Of a DNA stretch of 64,000 nucleotides, positions 33,991-43,401 are shown in pieces. The position numbers and the translations under genes are program-made. The stretch's first letter is position 1; every line of letters starts with the position of its first letter. Below the pieces are notes generated by a model that saw nothing but the letters and a program-made list of their open reading frames with translations, searched no databases and was not told where the DNA came from. Source of the stretch: Pseudomonas viridiflava (GTDB lineage: Bacteria; Pseudomonadota; Gammaproteobacteria; Pseudomonadales; Pseudomonadaceae); contig NZ_UWFN01000347.1 in assembly GCF_900602065.1 (NCBI RefSeq), forward strand, positions 62,001-126,000, given 5' to 3'.

Positions 33991-35850
33991 TCAGTTTTTA
34001 GCTTCAGCGGCTGCTTTGGCCTTCGCCTTGGCTGCAGCGGCTTTTTTGTCAGCCTCGATCTGGGCCGGCGTTTTGGCCGGTGCCTTTTTCGCAGCTTCTT
34101 TAGCCGGAGCTTTCTTCGCAGGTTCGGTCTTCTTCACCGGCGCTTTTTTCGCAGGCTCGGCTTTGGCAGGTTCTGCCTTGACCGGCGCAACGACGGGCGC
34201 AACCACTGGAGCTACAGGCTCTGGTGCGGGCGCAGGCGCAGGCTCTGGAGCTTTCTCGACCGGCTTGGCGGCAGGTTCTTCAGGGCAGCCAAACAAGCAC
34301 GCGAAGAAGCCTGGCTTCTCTTTAGCCTTGGCGTCAGCCGCTTTGGCTGGTTCTGGCTTCTTGGCTTCGGCCTTGTCAGACGAACCACCAAACAGGTTGC
34401 TGAAGAAACCACCTTCGTCCTTCTTGGCAGCAGCAGGTGCTGGCGCAGGAGCGATTTTGACCGGTTCGAACGACTTGCCAGCAGCCAGATCCTGAACCTG
34501 GCTGGCAGCACGTTGACCGGTACGCAGAGCGCCCTCAACCGTACCTGGGTAAAGTGCATCAGTGTGCTCACCCGCAAAGGCTACACGCTGAATCGGCTTT
34601 TCCCATACGCGCCAGAACTTGCTGATCTGCCCTGGCCCAAAGGCCAGATAAGAACCGCCAGTGGACGGGTCAACACTGTAACGACGGATCTCGTAGCCTG
34701 TATAAGCGCCGCGAGCCTGTGGATAGAACGTGTGCAGGCGAATCAGTACCTGATCCACCAATTGCTTGTCGCCAAAAGCCTGCATGATCCGTGCATTATC
34801 GCCGGACAGGTTGATCACCACATTGGCGCCACCCTTGGTTGCTGGCTCAATCCAGAGCATGCCCAGACCGGTATTACTGAAGATTTCACCGGACATGCGC
34901 GCCTTGCTTTCCCACACCGGCGTCTTGAACTTGAGCATGATCTGGTCGCGCCAACCGTAGTTGGTGCTCTTGATCGCTGCCATGTGCTGGGCATCCAGCG
35001 CAGGCGTCATCTGGATCTTGCTCAACGCCCGCAGCGGCACGGCCAGCACCACGTAATCAGCGCTGTAACCGACCGCGCCTGCCTTGACCGTCACGCCATC
35101 CTTTTCCTGAATGATTGCGGAGACGGGCGAGTTGGTCTTGATAGTCTTGATCTGCTTGGCAAACGCCTCTGCCAACACCGCGCTACCACCCGGCAGACGC
35201 GCAGCACGACGATCACGGTCGTCGACGTTGCGATAGACACGGGACTGTTGTGCGAAATACAGCAGCGACAAGCGCGAAGGCTCGTCGTAACGCGTACGAA
35301 TTTCCTGGTTGATCAACTGGCGAGCGGTCGCTGGCAGGGTCAGACGATCCAGCCAGTTGGCCACGTTGATCTGATCCAGCGCGAACAAGGTGCTGTTCGA
35401 CGCAGGGCTCTCAGGGTTGTCGATAGAACGCGCGAGGTTGTCGAGAGTTTCCTCGTAACGCTTGATCGCCTCGGCGGTCGCCGGTTGCTTGAGGGCCAGA
35501 TCAGCCTTGCTGAAATACACACCATCAATCAGGTAGCCCGGCGTGCGAACGAACTCCGGAGCGGGCACGGTAGCCAGCTTGAAGCGCTCCAGATACTGGT
35601 TCAGCGCAGGCTGAGCCTTGGTGTTGCCGATCCATTCGCTGGTGGCCAGGCCAGAACGGCCGCCCAAGCTTGGTTTGGCTTCCAGCAAGGTGACCTGCCA
35701 GCCTTTGGCTTGCAGCTCATAAGCAGCCGTCAGGCCCGCAAGCCCACCGCCAACTACGATAGCGGTCTTTGGTTTTTCATTAGCGAGCGCCGAAACGCTG
35801 ACCAGCCCAACTAAAACGAGCGCACAGGCGCGCAGCCAACCAGAAAGCAT
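33991..35850 (-). CDS. Exported flavin monoamine oxidase-family protein with Ala/Lys/Pro-rich tail
   Basis: A 619-residue protein. A signal peptide (residues 1-24, ending VSALANEKP) is followed by the FAD-binding motif AIVVGGGLAGLTAAYELQAKG and then SLGGRSGLATS. The C-terminal FAD motif VAFAGEHTDALYPGTVEGA ends near residue 445. From about residue 470 the chain becomes a 150-residue low-complexity tail of Ala, Lys, Pro and Glu, with repeated AKKAPAK-like units that resemble histone-H1-like or TonB-like linkers. It may be an amine or polyamine oxidase acting in the periplasm. Substrate unknown. Confidence 0.85.
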   Translation of the reverse strand: MLSGWLRACALVLVGLVSVSALANEKPKTAIVVGGGLAGLTAAYELQAKGWQVTLLEAKPSLGGRSGLATSEWIGNTKAQPALNQYLERFKLATVPAPEFVRTPGYLIDGVYFSKADLALKQPATAEAIKRYEETLDNLARSIDNPESPASNSTLFALDQINVANWLDRLTLPATARQLINQEIRTRYDEPSRLSLLYFAQQSRVYRNVDDRDRRAARLPGGSAVLAEAFAKQIKTIKTNSPVSAIIQEKDGVTVKAGAVGYSADYVVLAVPLRALSKIQMTPALDAQHMAAIKSTNYGWRDQIMLKFKTPVWESKARMSGEIFSNTGLGMLWIEPATKGGANVVINLSGDNARIMQAFGDKQLVDQVLIRLHTFYPQARGAYTGYEIRRYSVDPSTGGSYLAFGPGQISKFWRVWEKPIQRVAFAGEHTDALYPGTVEGALRTGQRAASQVQDLAAGKSFEPVKIAPAPAPAAAKKDEGGFFSNLFGGSSDKAEAKKPEPAKAADAKAKEKPGFFACLFGCPEEPAAKPVEKAPEPAPAPAPEPVAPVVAPVVAPVKAEPAKAEPAKKAPVKKTEPAKKAPAKEAAKKAPAKTPAQIEADKKAAAAKAKAKAAAEAKN

Positions 35851-36056
35851 TCAGCAGACTCCGAAAAAAGCAGGGGGAGGTTTCGGGATATGACGCTCGA
35901 TACGTCACAGAGGCGGGAAGGATACGCCAGCCGCATCAGGGCTACCAGTGATGTCCATCAGGCGCCTGACAAACATAAAAGCCGCTTGAAATGAAATACA
36001 TGACTGTAGCGGCCCGGTTTCCATGGCACCACGCTGTCTCGCGGCAAACAGATGGC

Positions 36057-36149
36057 CAGTGGAACCAGATTCATCCGGGAAGACGGCATTCCCAACGATG
36101 AAAAATTGGTGACTGGACCGGCCTCTTCCCGGATGAATCCGGTCCCACA
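36057..36149. repeat. Degenerate REP-like palindrome upstream of bioA
   Basis: CAGTGGAACCAGATTCATCC faces GGATGAATCCGGTCCCACAG around GGGAAGACGGCATTCCCAA. The left arm has mutated from the usual GTGGGACCG. It is the only recognisable structure in the 482-bp gap between the oxidase and bioA, besides a weak promoter (TTGTCC-17-TAGGCT, 36253-36281). Confidence 0.72.
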
Positions 36150-36332
36150 GGATTGCGTACATTCAGATAGTTACGTGTTGTTAATGTTAAGCCGCCCTGC
36201 GTCCGCGACACCGCGTCGTCGCGAAGCATCCAAAACCAATTGGCACTAAAGGTTGTCCCGTAGCCGGTCATTGCATAGGCTTGCGCGATTGCTCGCCCTC
36301 GCACCATGCGAGTCGCTATCCGGAGAAAACCA

Positions 36333-37739
36333 ATGGGCCTGAATGATCAGTGGATGCAGCGCGACCTCAAGGTTCTGTGGCACCCCTGCACCCAGATGAA
36401 AGACCACGAAAGCCTGCCGCTTATTCCCATCAAGCGTGGCGAGGGTGTGTGGCTGGAAGACTTCGAAGGCAAACGCTATCTGGACGCCGTCAGTTCCTGG
36501 TGGGTCAATGTGTTTGGACACGCCAACCCACGCATCAACCAACGTATCAAGGATCAGGTCGACCAACTGGAGCACGTGATCCTCGCCGGTTTTAGCCACC
36601 AGCCGGTGATTGAGCTGTCCGAGCGACTGGTCAAACTCACGCCAGAAGGTCTGACCCGCTGCTTCTACGCCGACAACGGTTCGTCCTGCATCGAAGTCGC
36701 GCTGAAAATGAGCTTTCACTATTGGCTCAACCGCGGTCAACCGGACAAGAAGCGCTTCGTCACCCTGACCAACAGCTATCACGGCGAAACCATGGCCGCG
36801 ATGTCAGTGGGCGACGTGCCGTTGTTCACCGAAACCTATAAAGCGCTGCTGATGGACACCATCAAGGTGCCAAGCCCGGATTGCTACCACCGCCCCGAAG
36901 GCATGAGTTGGGAAGAACACTCGCGCAATATGTTCGCCGCCATGGAACATGCGCTGGCCGAGAACCACTCCACGGTGGCCGCCGTCATCGTAGAGCCATT
37001 GATTCAGGGCGCAGGCGGTATGCGCATGTATCACCCGGTGTACCTCAAGCTGCTGCGTGAGGCCTGTGACCGCTACGGCGTGCACTTGATTCACGATGAA
37101 ATCGCGGTGGGCTTCGGCCGCACCGGAACCATGTTTGCCTGCGAGCAGGCCGGTATTCGTCCGGACTTCCTGTGTCTGTCCAAGGCCCTGACCGGTGGAT
37201 ATCTGCCACTGGCGGCCGTGCTGACCACCGACGACGTGTACGACGCGTTTTACGACGACTACCCGACGCTTCGCGCCTTTCTGCATTCGCACAGCTACAC
37301 CGGCAACCCGCTGGCGTGCGCGGCGGCATTGGCGACGCTGGATATCTTCGAGCAAGACAACATCATCGAAAACAACAAAGCTCTGGCCCAGCGTATGGCC
37401 ACCGCTACCGCGCATCTGGTCGATCACCCGCATGTGGCGGAAGTGCGTCAGACCGGCATGGCGCTGGCCATCGAGATGGTTCAGGACAAAGCCACCAAGA
37501 CTGCTTATCCATGGCAGGAACGCCGTGGCCTGCAGGTGTTCCAGCATGCACTGGAGCGTGGCGCGCTATTGCGTCCGCTGGGCAGCGTGGTGTACTTCCT
37601 GCCACCCTATGTGATCACGCCAGAGCAGATAGACTTCCTCGCCGAAGTCGCGACTGAAGGCATCGACATCGCGACGCGGAAAAGCATCAGCGTTGCCGTA
37701 AGAGAGAATTTCCATCCGGATTTTCGTGATCCGGGTTAG
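36333..37739 (+). CDS. bioA: Adenosylmethionine-8-amino-7-oxononanoate aminotransferase
   Basis: PLP enzyme of biotin synthesis that uses SAM as amino donor to make 7,8-diaminopelargonate. The product is 468 residues. Visible parts are WHPCTQMKDHESLPLIPIKR, DAVSSWWVNVFGHANPRIN, TNSYHGETMAAMSVGD, IHDEIAVGFGRTGTMFACEQ and the PLP lysine in LCLSKALTGGYLPLAAVL. The start at 36333 has GGAG at good spacing; the frame is open from 36306. It stands alone, away from bioBFHCD, as usual in Pseudomonas, and is followed by rsmE after a repeat. Confidence 0.96.
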   Translation: MGLNDQWMQRDLKVLWHPCTQMKDHESLPLIPIKRGEGVWLEDFEGKRYLDAVSSWWVNVFGHANPRINQRIKDQVDQLEHVILAGFSHQPVIELSERLVKLTPEGLTRCFYADNGSSCIEVALKMSFHYWLNRGQPDKKRFVTLTNSYHGETMAAMSVGDVPLFTETYKALLMDTIKVPSPDCYHRPEGMSWEEHSRNMFAAMEHALAENHSTVAAVIVEPLIQGAGGMRMYHPVYLKLLREACDRYGVHLIHDEIAVGFGRTGTMFACEQAGIRPDFLCLSKALTGGYLPLAAVLTTDDVYDAFYDDYPTLRAFLHSHSYTGNPLACAAALATLDIFEQDNIIENNKALAQRMATATAHLVDHPHVAEVRQTGMALAIEMVQDKATKTAYPWQERRGLQVFQHALERGALLRPLGSVVYFLPPYVITPEQIDFLAEVATEGIDIATRKSISVAVRENFHPDFRDPG

Positions 37740-37771
37740 GTACTAATTATTGATTTTGAAATGCGCTCCCC

Positions 37772-37880
37772 CTGTAGGAGTGACCGGGATGGCGCTCCAT
37801 CTTGCTCGCGATAGCGGTCTGCCTTGTCACCTGATATGTCGGAAGGAAAAACGCCATCACGAGCAAGCTCACTCCTACAG
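37772..37880. repeat. REP-like palindrome between bioA and rsmE
   Basis: CTGTAGGAGTGACCGGGATG at the left includes a small insertion before CTTGCTCGCGATAGCGG. The right arm is CACGAGCAAGCTCACTCCTACAG. Similar inserted copies are at 38649 and 58033, so this is a sub-variant. Confidence 0.8.
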
Positions 37881-37909
37881 AGGTCACACCAAAATTTCAG
37901 AGACCCACC

Positions 37910-38629
37910 ATGAGACTGTCCCGCTTTTTCATCGACGCCACCCTGAGCCTCGGTGAACACGAACTGCCTGAAGCCCAGGCGCATTACATCGGCCGCGTGC
38001 TGCGTATGGCCGAAGGCGATGCGTTGCAAGTGTTCGATGGCTCAGGCCAGGAGTTTCGCGGCACCTTGCTGGAAGTCGGCAAGAAACGCGTACGCGTTCA
38101 GCTCGACGAAACCTTCCCCGGCCAGACCGAATCGCCTCTACGCATCCATCTCGGCCAGGGCTTGTCCCGTGGCGAGCGCATGGACTGGGCGATTCAGAAA
38201 GCTACCGAATTGGGCGTCACGGAGATCACCCCGATTGTCAGCGAGCGCTGTGAAGTGCGCCTCAAGGACGAACGCGCCGAGAAGCGTCAGGCCCATTGGC
38301 AGCAGATCGCGATCAGCGCCTGCGAGCAATGTGGTCGCTCGGTGGTCCCGGTGATTCACCCGCCGATGCCATTGGCTGAATGGCTCAAGCGCAGCGATGC
38401 CGAACTCAAGCTGGTGCTGCACCCGGTTGCAGAGCCGCTGACCAGCCACAGCAAACCCACCACCCTCGCCTTCCTGATCGGCCCGGAAGGCGGTTTGAAC
38501 GACGCCGAAGTCGATCAGGCTCAGGACGCTGGCTTCCACGCCGCCCGCCTCGGCCCACGAGTACTGCGCACAGAAACTGCACCTGTAGTTGCACTGAGCG
38601 TGGCGCAGCAGTTGTGGGGGGATTTTTAA
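37910..38629 (+). CDS. rsmE: 16S rRNA (uracil-1498-N3)-methyltransferase
   Basis: A 239-residue SPOUT-class methyltransferase that methylates U1498 of 16S rRNA. The PUA-like N-terminal part has EAQAHYIGRVLRMAEGDALQ, and the SAM-binding trefoil knot is seen in LAFLIGPEGGLNDAEVDQA and ARLGPRVLRTETAPVVALSV at the C-terminus. Other conserved parts are KATELGVTEITPIVSERC and ISACEQCGRSVVPVI. The gene follows bioA across a palindromic repeat. A firm identification. Confidence 0.96.
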   Translation: MRLSRFFIDATLSLGEHELPEAQAHYIGRVLRMAEGDALQVFDGSGQEFRGTLLEVGKKRVRVQLDETFPGQTESPLRIHLGQGLSRGERMDWAIQKATELGVTEITPIVSERCEVRLKDERAEKRQAHWQQIAISACEQCGRSVVPVIHPPMPLAEWLKRSDAELKLVLHPVAEPLTSHSKPTTLAFLIGPEGGLNDAEVDQAQDAGFHAARLGPRVLRTETAPVVALSVAQQLWGDF

Positions 38630-38648
38630 CTTCCGAGACATGCTCTCC

Positions 38649-38756
38649 CTGTAGGGGTGACCGGGGTGGCGATCCACATTGCTCGCGATAGCGGTCTGTC
38701 AGTCGATGAATATATCGCCTGTGCTTACGCTATCGCGAGCAAGCTCACTCCTACAG
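38649..38756. repeat. REP-like palindrome after rsmE
   Basis: CTGTAGGGGTGACCGGGGTG with GCTCGCGATAGCG faces CGCTATCGCGAGCAAGCTCACTCCTACAG. It carries the same internal ACCGGG-GTGGCG insertion as the copies at 37772 and 58033. Confidence 0.8.
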
Positions 38757-38823
38757 GTCCGTGTTGGCATCACGACGGCGTGGTGCCAAGGACAACGGGG
38801 CGATGCCTATAGCCGTTGATAAA

Positions 38824-40260
38824 TCAAACCGGCAACTCGGTTTTCCTACGCCGGGCCTTGGCCGGTTCCGGTCTTGCGCAGGGCAAGAACTGTCCGCGTC
38901 CCTTCTGGCCCAGCGCTGTGCCATCCCACACCACTTCGCCCCGTGAAAGAGTCAGCGCAGGCCAGGCAGTCAAACGCATACCCGCGTATGGCGTGTAATC
39001 CACGCGATGGTGCAAGCGGTCGTTGTGCAACTCGAAATCCAGCCCTTCGTCCCAGATCACCAAATCCGCATCGGCGCCAATCGCGATGCTGCCTTTGCGT
39101 GGGTACAAGCCATACAGCCGCGCCGCATTGGTCGACGTCAGCGCGACGAACTCCTGCGCAGTAATGCGCCCGGTGCAGACGCCTTCCGACCAGAGCAATG
39201 CCATGCGCGTTTCAATGCCGGGGATGCCGTTGGCCACTTCCGAAAACGGCGCATGCTCGCCGTGAGCACGTTTGCCGTCCGGGCCTTCGTAACGAAACGG
39301 CGCGTGGTCCGAGGAGAACACCTCAAACGAGCCATTCTGCAGGCCGTCCCAGATGACTTGCTGGTTCGCAGCGTCTCTCGGCGGCGGGCTGCAAATGCAT
39401 TTGGCGCCTTCAAAACTGTCATCGCAGCCCAGCGAGTCGGCGGTCAGAAACAGGTATTGCGGACAGGTTTCGCCATACACCTTTAAGCCGTGGTCCTGCG
39501 CCCAGCGAATCTGCTCGATGGCTTCGCGCCCCGATACATGCACGATCAGGATCGGCACATCCACCAGTTCAGCCAGAGCAATGGCGCGGTGGGTGGCTTC
39601 GCGCTCCACCAGCATCGGGCGCGACGTTGCGTGATAACGCGGAGCGCTTAACCCCGCCGCCAAAAGGCGCTCGGTCAGCCAGGCAATACAATCGCTGTTT
39701 TCAGCATGCAGCATGACCATCGCACCTTGTGCTCGTGCGACAGACAACGTCTCCAGTATCTGTCGGTCGTCCAGTTTCAGCGCGTCGTAGGTCATGTAGA
39801 TCTTGAACGAGGTGTAACCCTCCGCGATCAGTGCGGGCAGCTCCCGGCTCAACACGTCTTCGGTGGGGTCCGTCACGATCAAGTGGAAAGCGTAATCGAT
39901 CAACGCCTTGCCATCCGCTCGCTGGTGATAATCATCGACAGCGGCTCGCAGACTTTGCCCTTTCTGCTGACAGGCGAACGGGATCACCGTCGTCGTACCG
40001 CCGCAGGCCGCGGAGCGCGTCCCGCTTTCGAAATCGTCCGCCATCACCGAGCCGTCGCCGGTGGGCTGATCCAGATGCACATGGCTGTCGATACCGCCTG
40101 GCGTCACCGAGCGACCGGCTGCATCGATCTCCCGGGAAGCACGATCCAGGCCCAGACCCAGCGCGACGATCAACCCGTCGCGAACACCAATATCACTGAC
40201 AAAACTGTCCGCTGCGGTGATGACTTTGGCGTTGCGAATGACTAAATCGAAAGCCTGCAT
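38824..40260 (-). CDS. Dihydropyrimidinase/D-hydantoinase-type cyclic amidohydrolase
   Basis: A 478-residue amidohydrolase of the dihydropyrimidinase/hydantoinase group. The metal-binding HVHLDQPTGDG (near residue 62), carboxylated-lysine segment YTSFKIYMTYDALKLD, ligand histidines in VMLHAENSD and LIVHVSGREA and the DHAPFR Asp are all intact, so it should be active. It opens cyclic amides such as hydantoins, dihydropyrimidines or allantoin-like rings. It is the last gene of a seven-gene minus-strand operon with a PuuE-like deacetylase 25 bp upstream, not near the usual reductive pyrimidine genes. The actual substrate is unknown. Confidence 0.87.
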   Translation of the reverse strand: MQAFDLVIRNAKVITAADSFVSDIGVRDGLIVALGLGLDRASREIDAAGRSVTPGGIDSHVHLDQPTGDGSVMADDFESGTRSAACGGTTTVIPFACQQKGQSLRAAVDDYHQRADGKALIDYAFHLIVTDPTEDVLSRELPALIAEGYTSFKIYMTYDALKLDDRQILETLSVARAQGAMVMLHAENSDCIAWLTERLLAAGLSAPRYHATSRPMLVEREATHRAIALAELVDVPILIVHVSGREAIEQIRWAQDHGLKVYGETCPQYLFLTADSLGCDDSFEGAKCICSPPPRDAANQQVIWDGLQNGSFEVFSSDHAPFRYEGPDGKRAHGEHAPFSEVANGIPGIETRMALLWSEGVCTGRITAQEFVALTSTNAARLYGLYPRKGSIAIGADADLVIWDEGLDFELHNDRLHHRVDYTPYAGMRLTAWPALTLSRGEVVWDGTALGQKGRGQFLPCARPEPAKARRRKTELPV

Positions 40261-40284
40261 GGCGCGGTGCTCCTAAAGGTTGGG

Positions 40285-41181
40285 TTAGCCGCGGCTCATC
40301 CAGGCTTTGGCAATCTGCTCGCGGGTCGCGAACCAGACGCCTTCGTGGCCCTGGGCATATTCGATGAATCGCTTGATCGCCCGCACGCGGCCCGGACGAC
40401 CAACCATGCGCGGGTGCAAACCCACCGACATCATGCGCAAGCCATCGGCTGACTCTTCGTAAAGCACTTCGAAGCTTTCTTTCATGTATTCGAAAAAGTC
40501 CGACGCTTGGGACAGACCGGGTGAGTTCCAATAGCGGAAGTCATTCACGTCGCTGGTATAAGGCACCACCAGATGCTGTTTGCCCTCAACGTCGACGTAG
40601 TACGGTACGTCGTCGTTATAGGCATCGGAGTCGTACAGAAAACCACCCTCTTCGGCCACCAGACGCCGGGTCCGTACGCTTGCGCCATAGCGGCAATACC
40701 AGCCGACCGGACGCTTGCCGCAAGTGCGTTCGAATGATTCCACGGCGAGACGAATGTGCTCACGCTCTTCCTCTTCGGTCAGGCGGAAAACCTCTTCCCA
40801 TCGATAGCCATGACTGCAGACTTCATGACCCAGCGCGACAGCTGCTTTAGCGACATCAGGGTTCTGTTCGAATGCAACGGCGCAGGCGTGAAAAGTGGAC
40901 GGCACGCCAGCCTTTTCGAGGATCTCCAGAATCCGCCAGATACCCACCCGCGAGCCGTATTCATACATCGACTCCATCGCCAGATTGCGCACGCCATCAG
41001 GGAATTGGTAACTGCCCCATTCAGTCATGCTTTCCTGATCGGGATCGCCCATTGCCAGCGAACGCTCGGAGCCTTCTTCATAATTGATGACAAGGCTGAT
41101 CGCCAACCGGGCGCCATTGGGCCAGGTGCCTTGAGGACGGTTTTGGCCGTAGCCGACCAGATCGCGAAGGGGTAAAGCCAT
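40285..41181 (-). CDS. Polysaccharide-deacetylase-fold enzyme, PuuE-type allantoinase-like
   Basis: A 298-residue NodB-fold hydrolase resembling PuuE, the metal-independent allantoinase found next to uricase-pathway genes. Visible parts: GARLAISLVINYEEGSERS, STFHACAVAFEQNPDVA, GHEVCSHGYRWEEVF and LHPRMVGRPGRVRAIKRFIE. The start at 41181 has AGGAG nine bases upstream; the longer frame to 41232 is rejected. No uricase, HIU hydrolase or OHCU decarboxylase genes are in the window, so allantoin is not assured as substrate. It most likely opens or deacylates the same cyclic amide as the hydantoinase encoded after it. Confidence 0.85.
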   Translation of the reverse strand: MALPLRDLVGYGQNRPQGTWPNGARLAISLVINYEEGSERSLAMGDPDQESMTEWGSYQFPDGVRNLAMESMYEYGSRVGIWRILEILEKAGVPSTFHACAVAFEQNPDVAKAAVALGHEVCSHGYRWEEVFRLTEEEEREHIRLAVESFERTCGKRPVGWYCRYGASVRTRRLVAEEGGFLYDSDAYNDDVPYYVDVEGKQHLVVPYTSDVNDFRYWNSPGLSQASDFFEYMKESFEVLYEESADGLRMMSVGLHPRMVGRPGRVRAIKRFIEYAQGHEGVWFATREQIAKAWMSRG

Positions 41182-41241
41182 ATGAGCAATCTCCTGCACA
41201 GGCGCAGATGGTTGGGTTCGAACAGACCGCAAAGCCCGGGC

Positions 41242-42114
41242 TCAGCAGTCGATGTTTTTCAAAGCATCATGATCAGGGCCGCTCAGCGACTGACCGTCGC
41301 GAAACGCCAGACCCATCGCCAGGGTCTGAGCCACGCAGAACGCCGCCGTCAGTGAGCGAAAGCCCAGTAATTCCGCATCGTTGACTTCAATGATCACCGC
41401 CGCGTGCTGGCCGATCGGGCTGAGCAGGCTGTCGGTAATCGCCACAATAGGTGTACCTGCCGCCACTGCCTGCTGGCAGGCTTCGATGGTTTCCGTGGCA
41501 TACGGCGGAAAGCTCACGGCAACCAGAATGTCATCGCTGTGCAGCGCGCCGACTTGCTCGCGCAATGAACCACCGAGACCGCTGATGTGCACGGCACGAC
41601 GGCCGACTCGACTCAGCGCATAGCTCAGGTAACTGGCCATCGGAAACGACCGGCGCATGCCCACCACGAACGTGGTGCGCGCCCGTTGCAAAAGAGTGAT
41701 TGCCTGCTCCAGCGCTTCGACCTGCTGCCCCTCGGCCAGATGCTCCAGAGACACGATGTTGGCCCGGCTGAACGCGGTCAGAATGGCGCCGACATCGGTC
41801 GGGTCTTCCAGTAGTTCTTCACCCTGATAGTGACGAATCCGTTCACTGAAGCTCGACGAACCCGCCTGCTGCAACGGTGCCTTGAACAATCGCTGCAAGT
41901 CGCTGAAGCCGTTGAAACCCAGCGCCTTGGCCAGCCGAATAAAAGCCGATGAAGCAATCCCGGAGCGCTCCGCCAGCGCAGCGACTGTGTTGAGTGCCAC
42001 ATCATGGGGATGCTCGGTGAGGTAGCACGCCGCATCGCGCATACGCGCGGTCAAGCGATCTTGCTGCTCGACGATAGCCGCACGCAACTCGGCAAGGGTT
42101 TGAGGTACTGACAT
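41242..42114 (-). CDS. MurR/RpiR-family transcriptional regulator
   Basis: A 290-residue regulator. The N-terminal RpiR helix-turn-helix (about residues 1-75) includes AACYLTEHPHDVALNTVAALA and GIASSAFIRLAKALGFNGFS. The C-terminal SIS domain (about residues 120-270) has TFVVGMRRSFPMASYLSYAL and ILVAVSFPPYATETIEACQ. SIS domains commonly bind phosphosugars but regulators of amino acid and ureide genes also use this fold. It is in the middle of the transporter/amidohydrolase operon, which it probably controls. Confidence 0.87.
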   Translation of the reverse strand: MSVPQTLAELRAAIVEQQDRLTARMRDAACYLTEHPHDVALNTVAALAERSGIASSAFIRLAKALGFNGFSDLQRLFKAPLQQAGSSSFSERIRHYQGEELLEDPTDVGAILTAFSRANIVSLEHLAEGQQVEALEQAITLLQRARTTFVVGMRRSFPMASYLSYALSRVGRRAVHISGLGGSLREQVGALHSDDILVAVSFPPYATETIEACQQAVAAGTPIVAITDSLLSPIGQHAAVIIEVNDAELLGFRSLTAAFCVAQTLAMGLAFRDGQSLSGPDHDALKNIDC

Positions 42115-42132
42115 GTAGGTCGCTCGTAAAAA

Positions 42133-43395
42133 TCAGGATGGACGCAAGTCGTTGATCGCCTCGGCCAGATGCCGGACCAGACGCTGCATTTCGTCGACCG
42201 TGTTGTAGTGCGCAATCGATACCCGCACCACACCGCCGAACCGGGCCAGGCCCAACTGTTCGATCAAGTGTCGCGCGTAGAAGTCACCGAAGCGAATCCC
42301 GATCCTGTGTTCGTCAATGCGCCGCACGATGGCTTCCGATTGCACGCCCTCCACCACGAAGCTGATGGTCGGCACCCGATCACCCGCCGTTACCTGAGGC
42401 TTGCCGATAATCCGCACGCCTGCTGTTTCACGCAGAAATGACAACAGGGTTTCGGCGAGCAAATCTTCCTGTACTTCGAACGCATCGAATGCAGCTTGCA
42501 TGATCTGGCGTGGGCTGCCGCTGGCCCCCAGACGCTGACCGATATCCAGCAGGTATTCATTGATGCCCATGCAGCCGTAAGACAGTTCGTAGTTGAGGTT
42601 GCCCGGTTGCAGCTTGTAAGGGATCACGTCCTGCCCGATGAAAAAGTGATTGAGGCTCGGCAGTTCAAGTAGCGCCTCGCGATGCCCCCACAGGACTGCG
42701 AAGTGCGGGCCGAACACCTTGTAGAAACTGAACACGTAGTAATCAGCGCCGCTGGCCTGCACATCTACCAGACGATGGGGCGCATACGCCACGGCATCGA
42801 CGCACAACTTGCCGCCCACGGCATGCACACGACGGGCGACTTCGGCCACCGGGTTGACGCTGCCCAGAATGTTCGACGCGTGGGTCATGGCCACATAGCG
42901 GGTACGCGAGCCAAGCAGTGCATCCAGATCGTCGAGCTCCAGTTCCAGCGTTTGCGGATCGACTGACCATACTCGCAACGTCGCACCACGCTCCTCGCAC
43001 AACCGCTGCCACGGGCCGATATTGGCTTCGTGATCGCTGTGGGTAACGATGATTTCATCGCCGCTGTTAATCGAGGGCGCAATGGCGCGGCAGAGGATTT
43101 GCAGCAAGTGCGTGGTCGAGCCGCCCATCACGCATTCTTCGGGGTGATAGGCGTTGATCAGTTGTGCCACGGACTCTCGGGCTTGTAGCACCAACGCACC
43201 GGCTGAAGCCGATCCGTTGTAGGACGCGCCCAATTGCACGCTGCTGTGAATCAGGTAGTCGCGGACCCGCTCAGCCACGCGCCCAAGCACCGCCGAACCA
43301 CCGGCGTTGTCCAGATACGCAAAACCATCGGCCAGCATGGGGAACTGGCGGCGAACATAATCGATATCGAGGGCGTTCAATTGGGCAGTCTCCAA
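42133..43395 (-). CDS. Class V aminotransferase-fold PLP enzyme (cysteine-desulfurase-like)
   Basis: A 420-residue PLP enzyme of the VC1184-type subfamily of cysteine-desulfurase-like proteins. The N-terminus DYVRRQFPMLADGFAYLDNA, TTHLLQILCRAIAP, THSDHEANIGPW and AMTHASNILGSVNPV are family parts, and the PLP lysine is in YVFSFYKVFGPHFAVLWG near residue 225. The late loop where desulfurases have their catalytic cysteine reads GIRFGDFYARHLIEQL and has no Cys, so sulfur transfer to Fe-S clusters is unlikely. A transaminase or lyase for an amino acid made by the neighbouring cyclic-amide hydrolases is a better guess. It starts 6 bp after the ATPase gene. Confidence 0.82.
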   Translation of the reverse strand: METAQLNALDIDYVRRQFPMLADGFAYLDNAGGSAVLGRVAERVRDYLIHSSVQLGASYNGSASAGALVLQARESVAQLINAYHPEECVMGGSTTHLLQILCRAIAPSINSGDEIIVTHSDHEANIGPWQRLCEERGATLRVWSVDPQTLELELDDLDALLGSRTRYVAMTHASNILGSVNPVAEVARRVHAVGGKLCVDAVAYAPHRLVDVQASGADYYVFSFYKVFGPHFAVLWGHREALLELPSLNHFFIGQDVIPYKLQPGNLNYELSYGCMGINEYLLDIGQRLGASGSPRQIMQAAFDAFEVQEDLLAETLLSFLRETAGVRIIGKPQVTAGDRVPTISFVVEGVQSEAIVRRIDEHRIGIRFGDFYARHLIEQLGLARFGGVVRVSIAHYNTVDEMQRLVRHLAEAINDLRPS

Positions 43396-43401
43396 AAGGA
43401 A

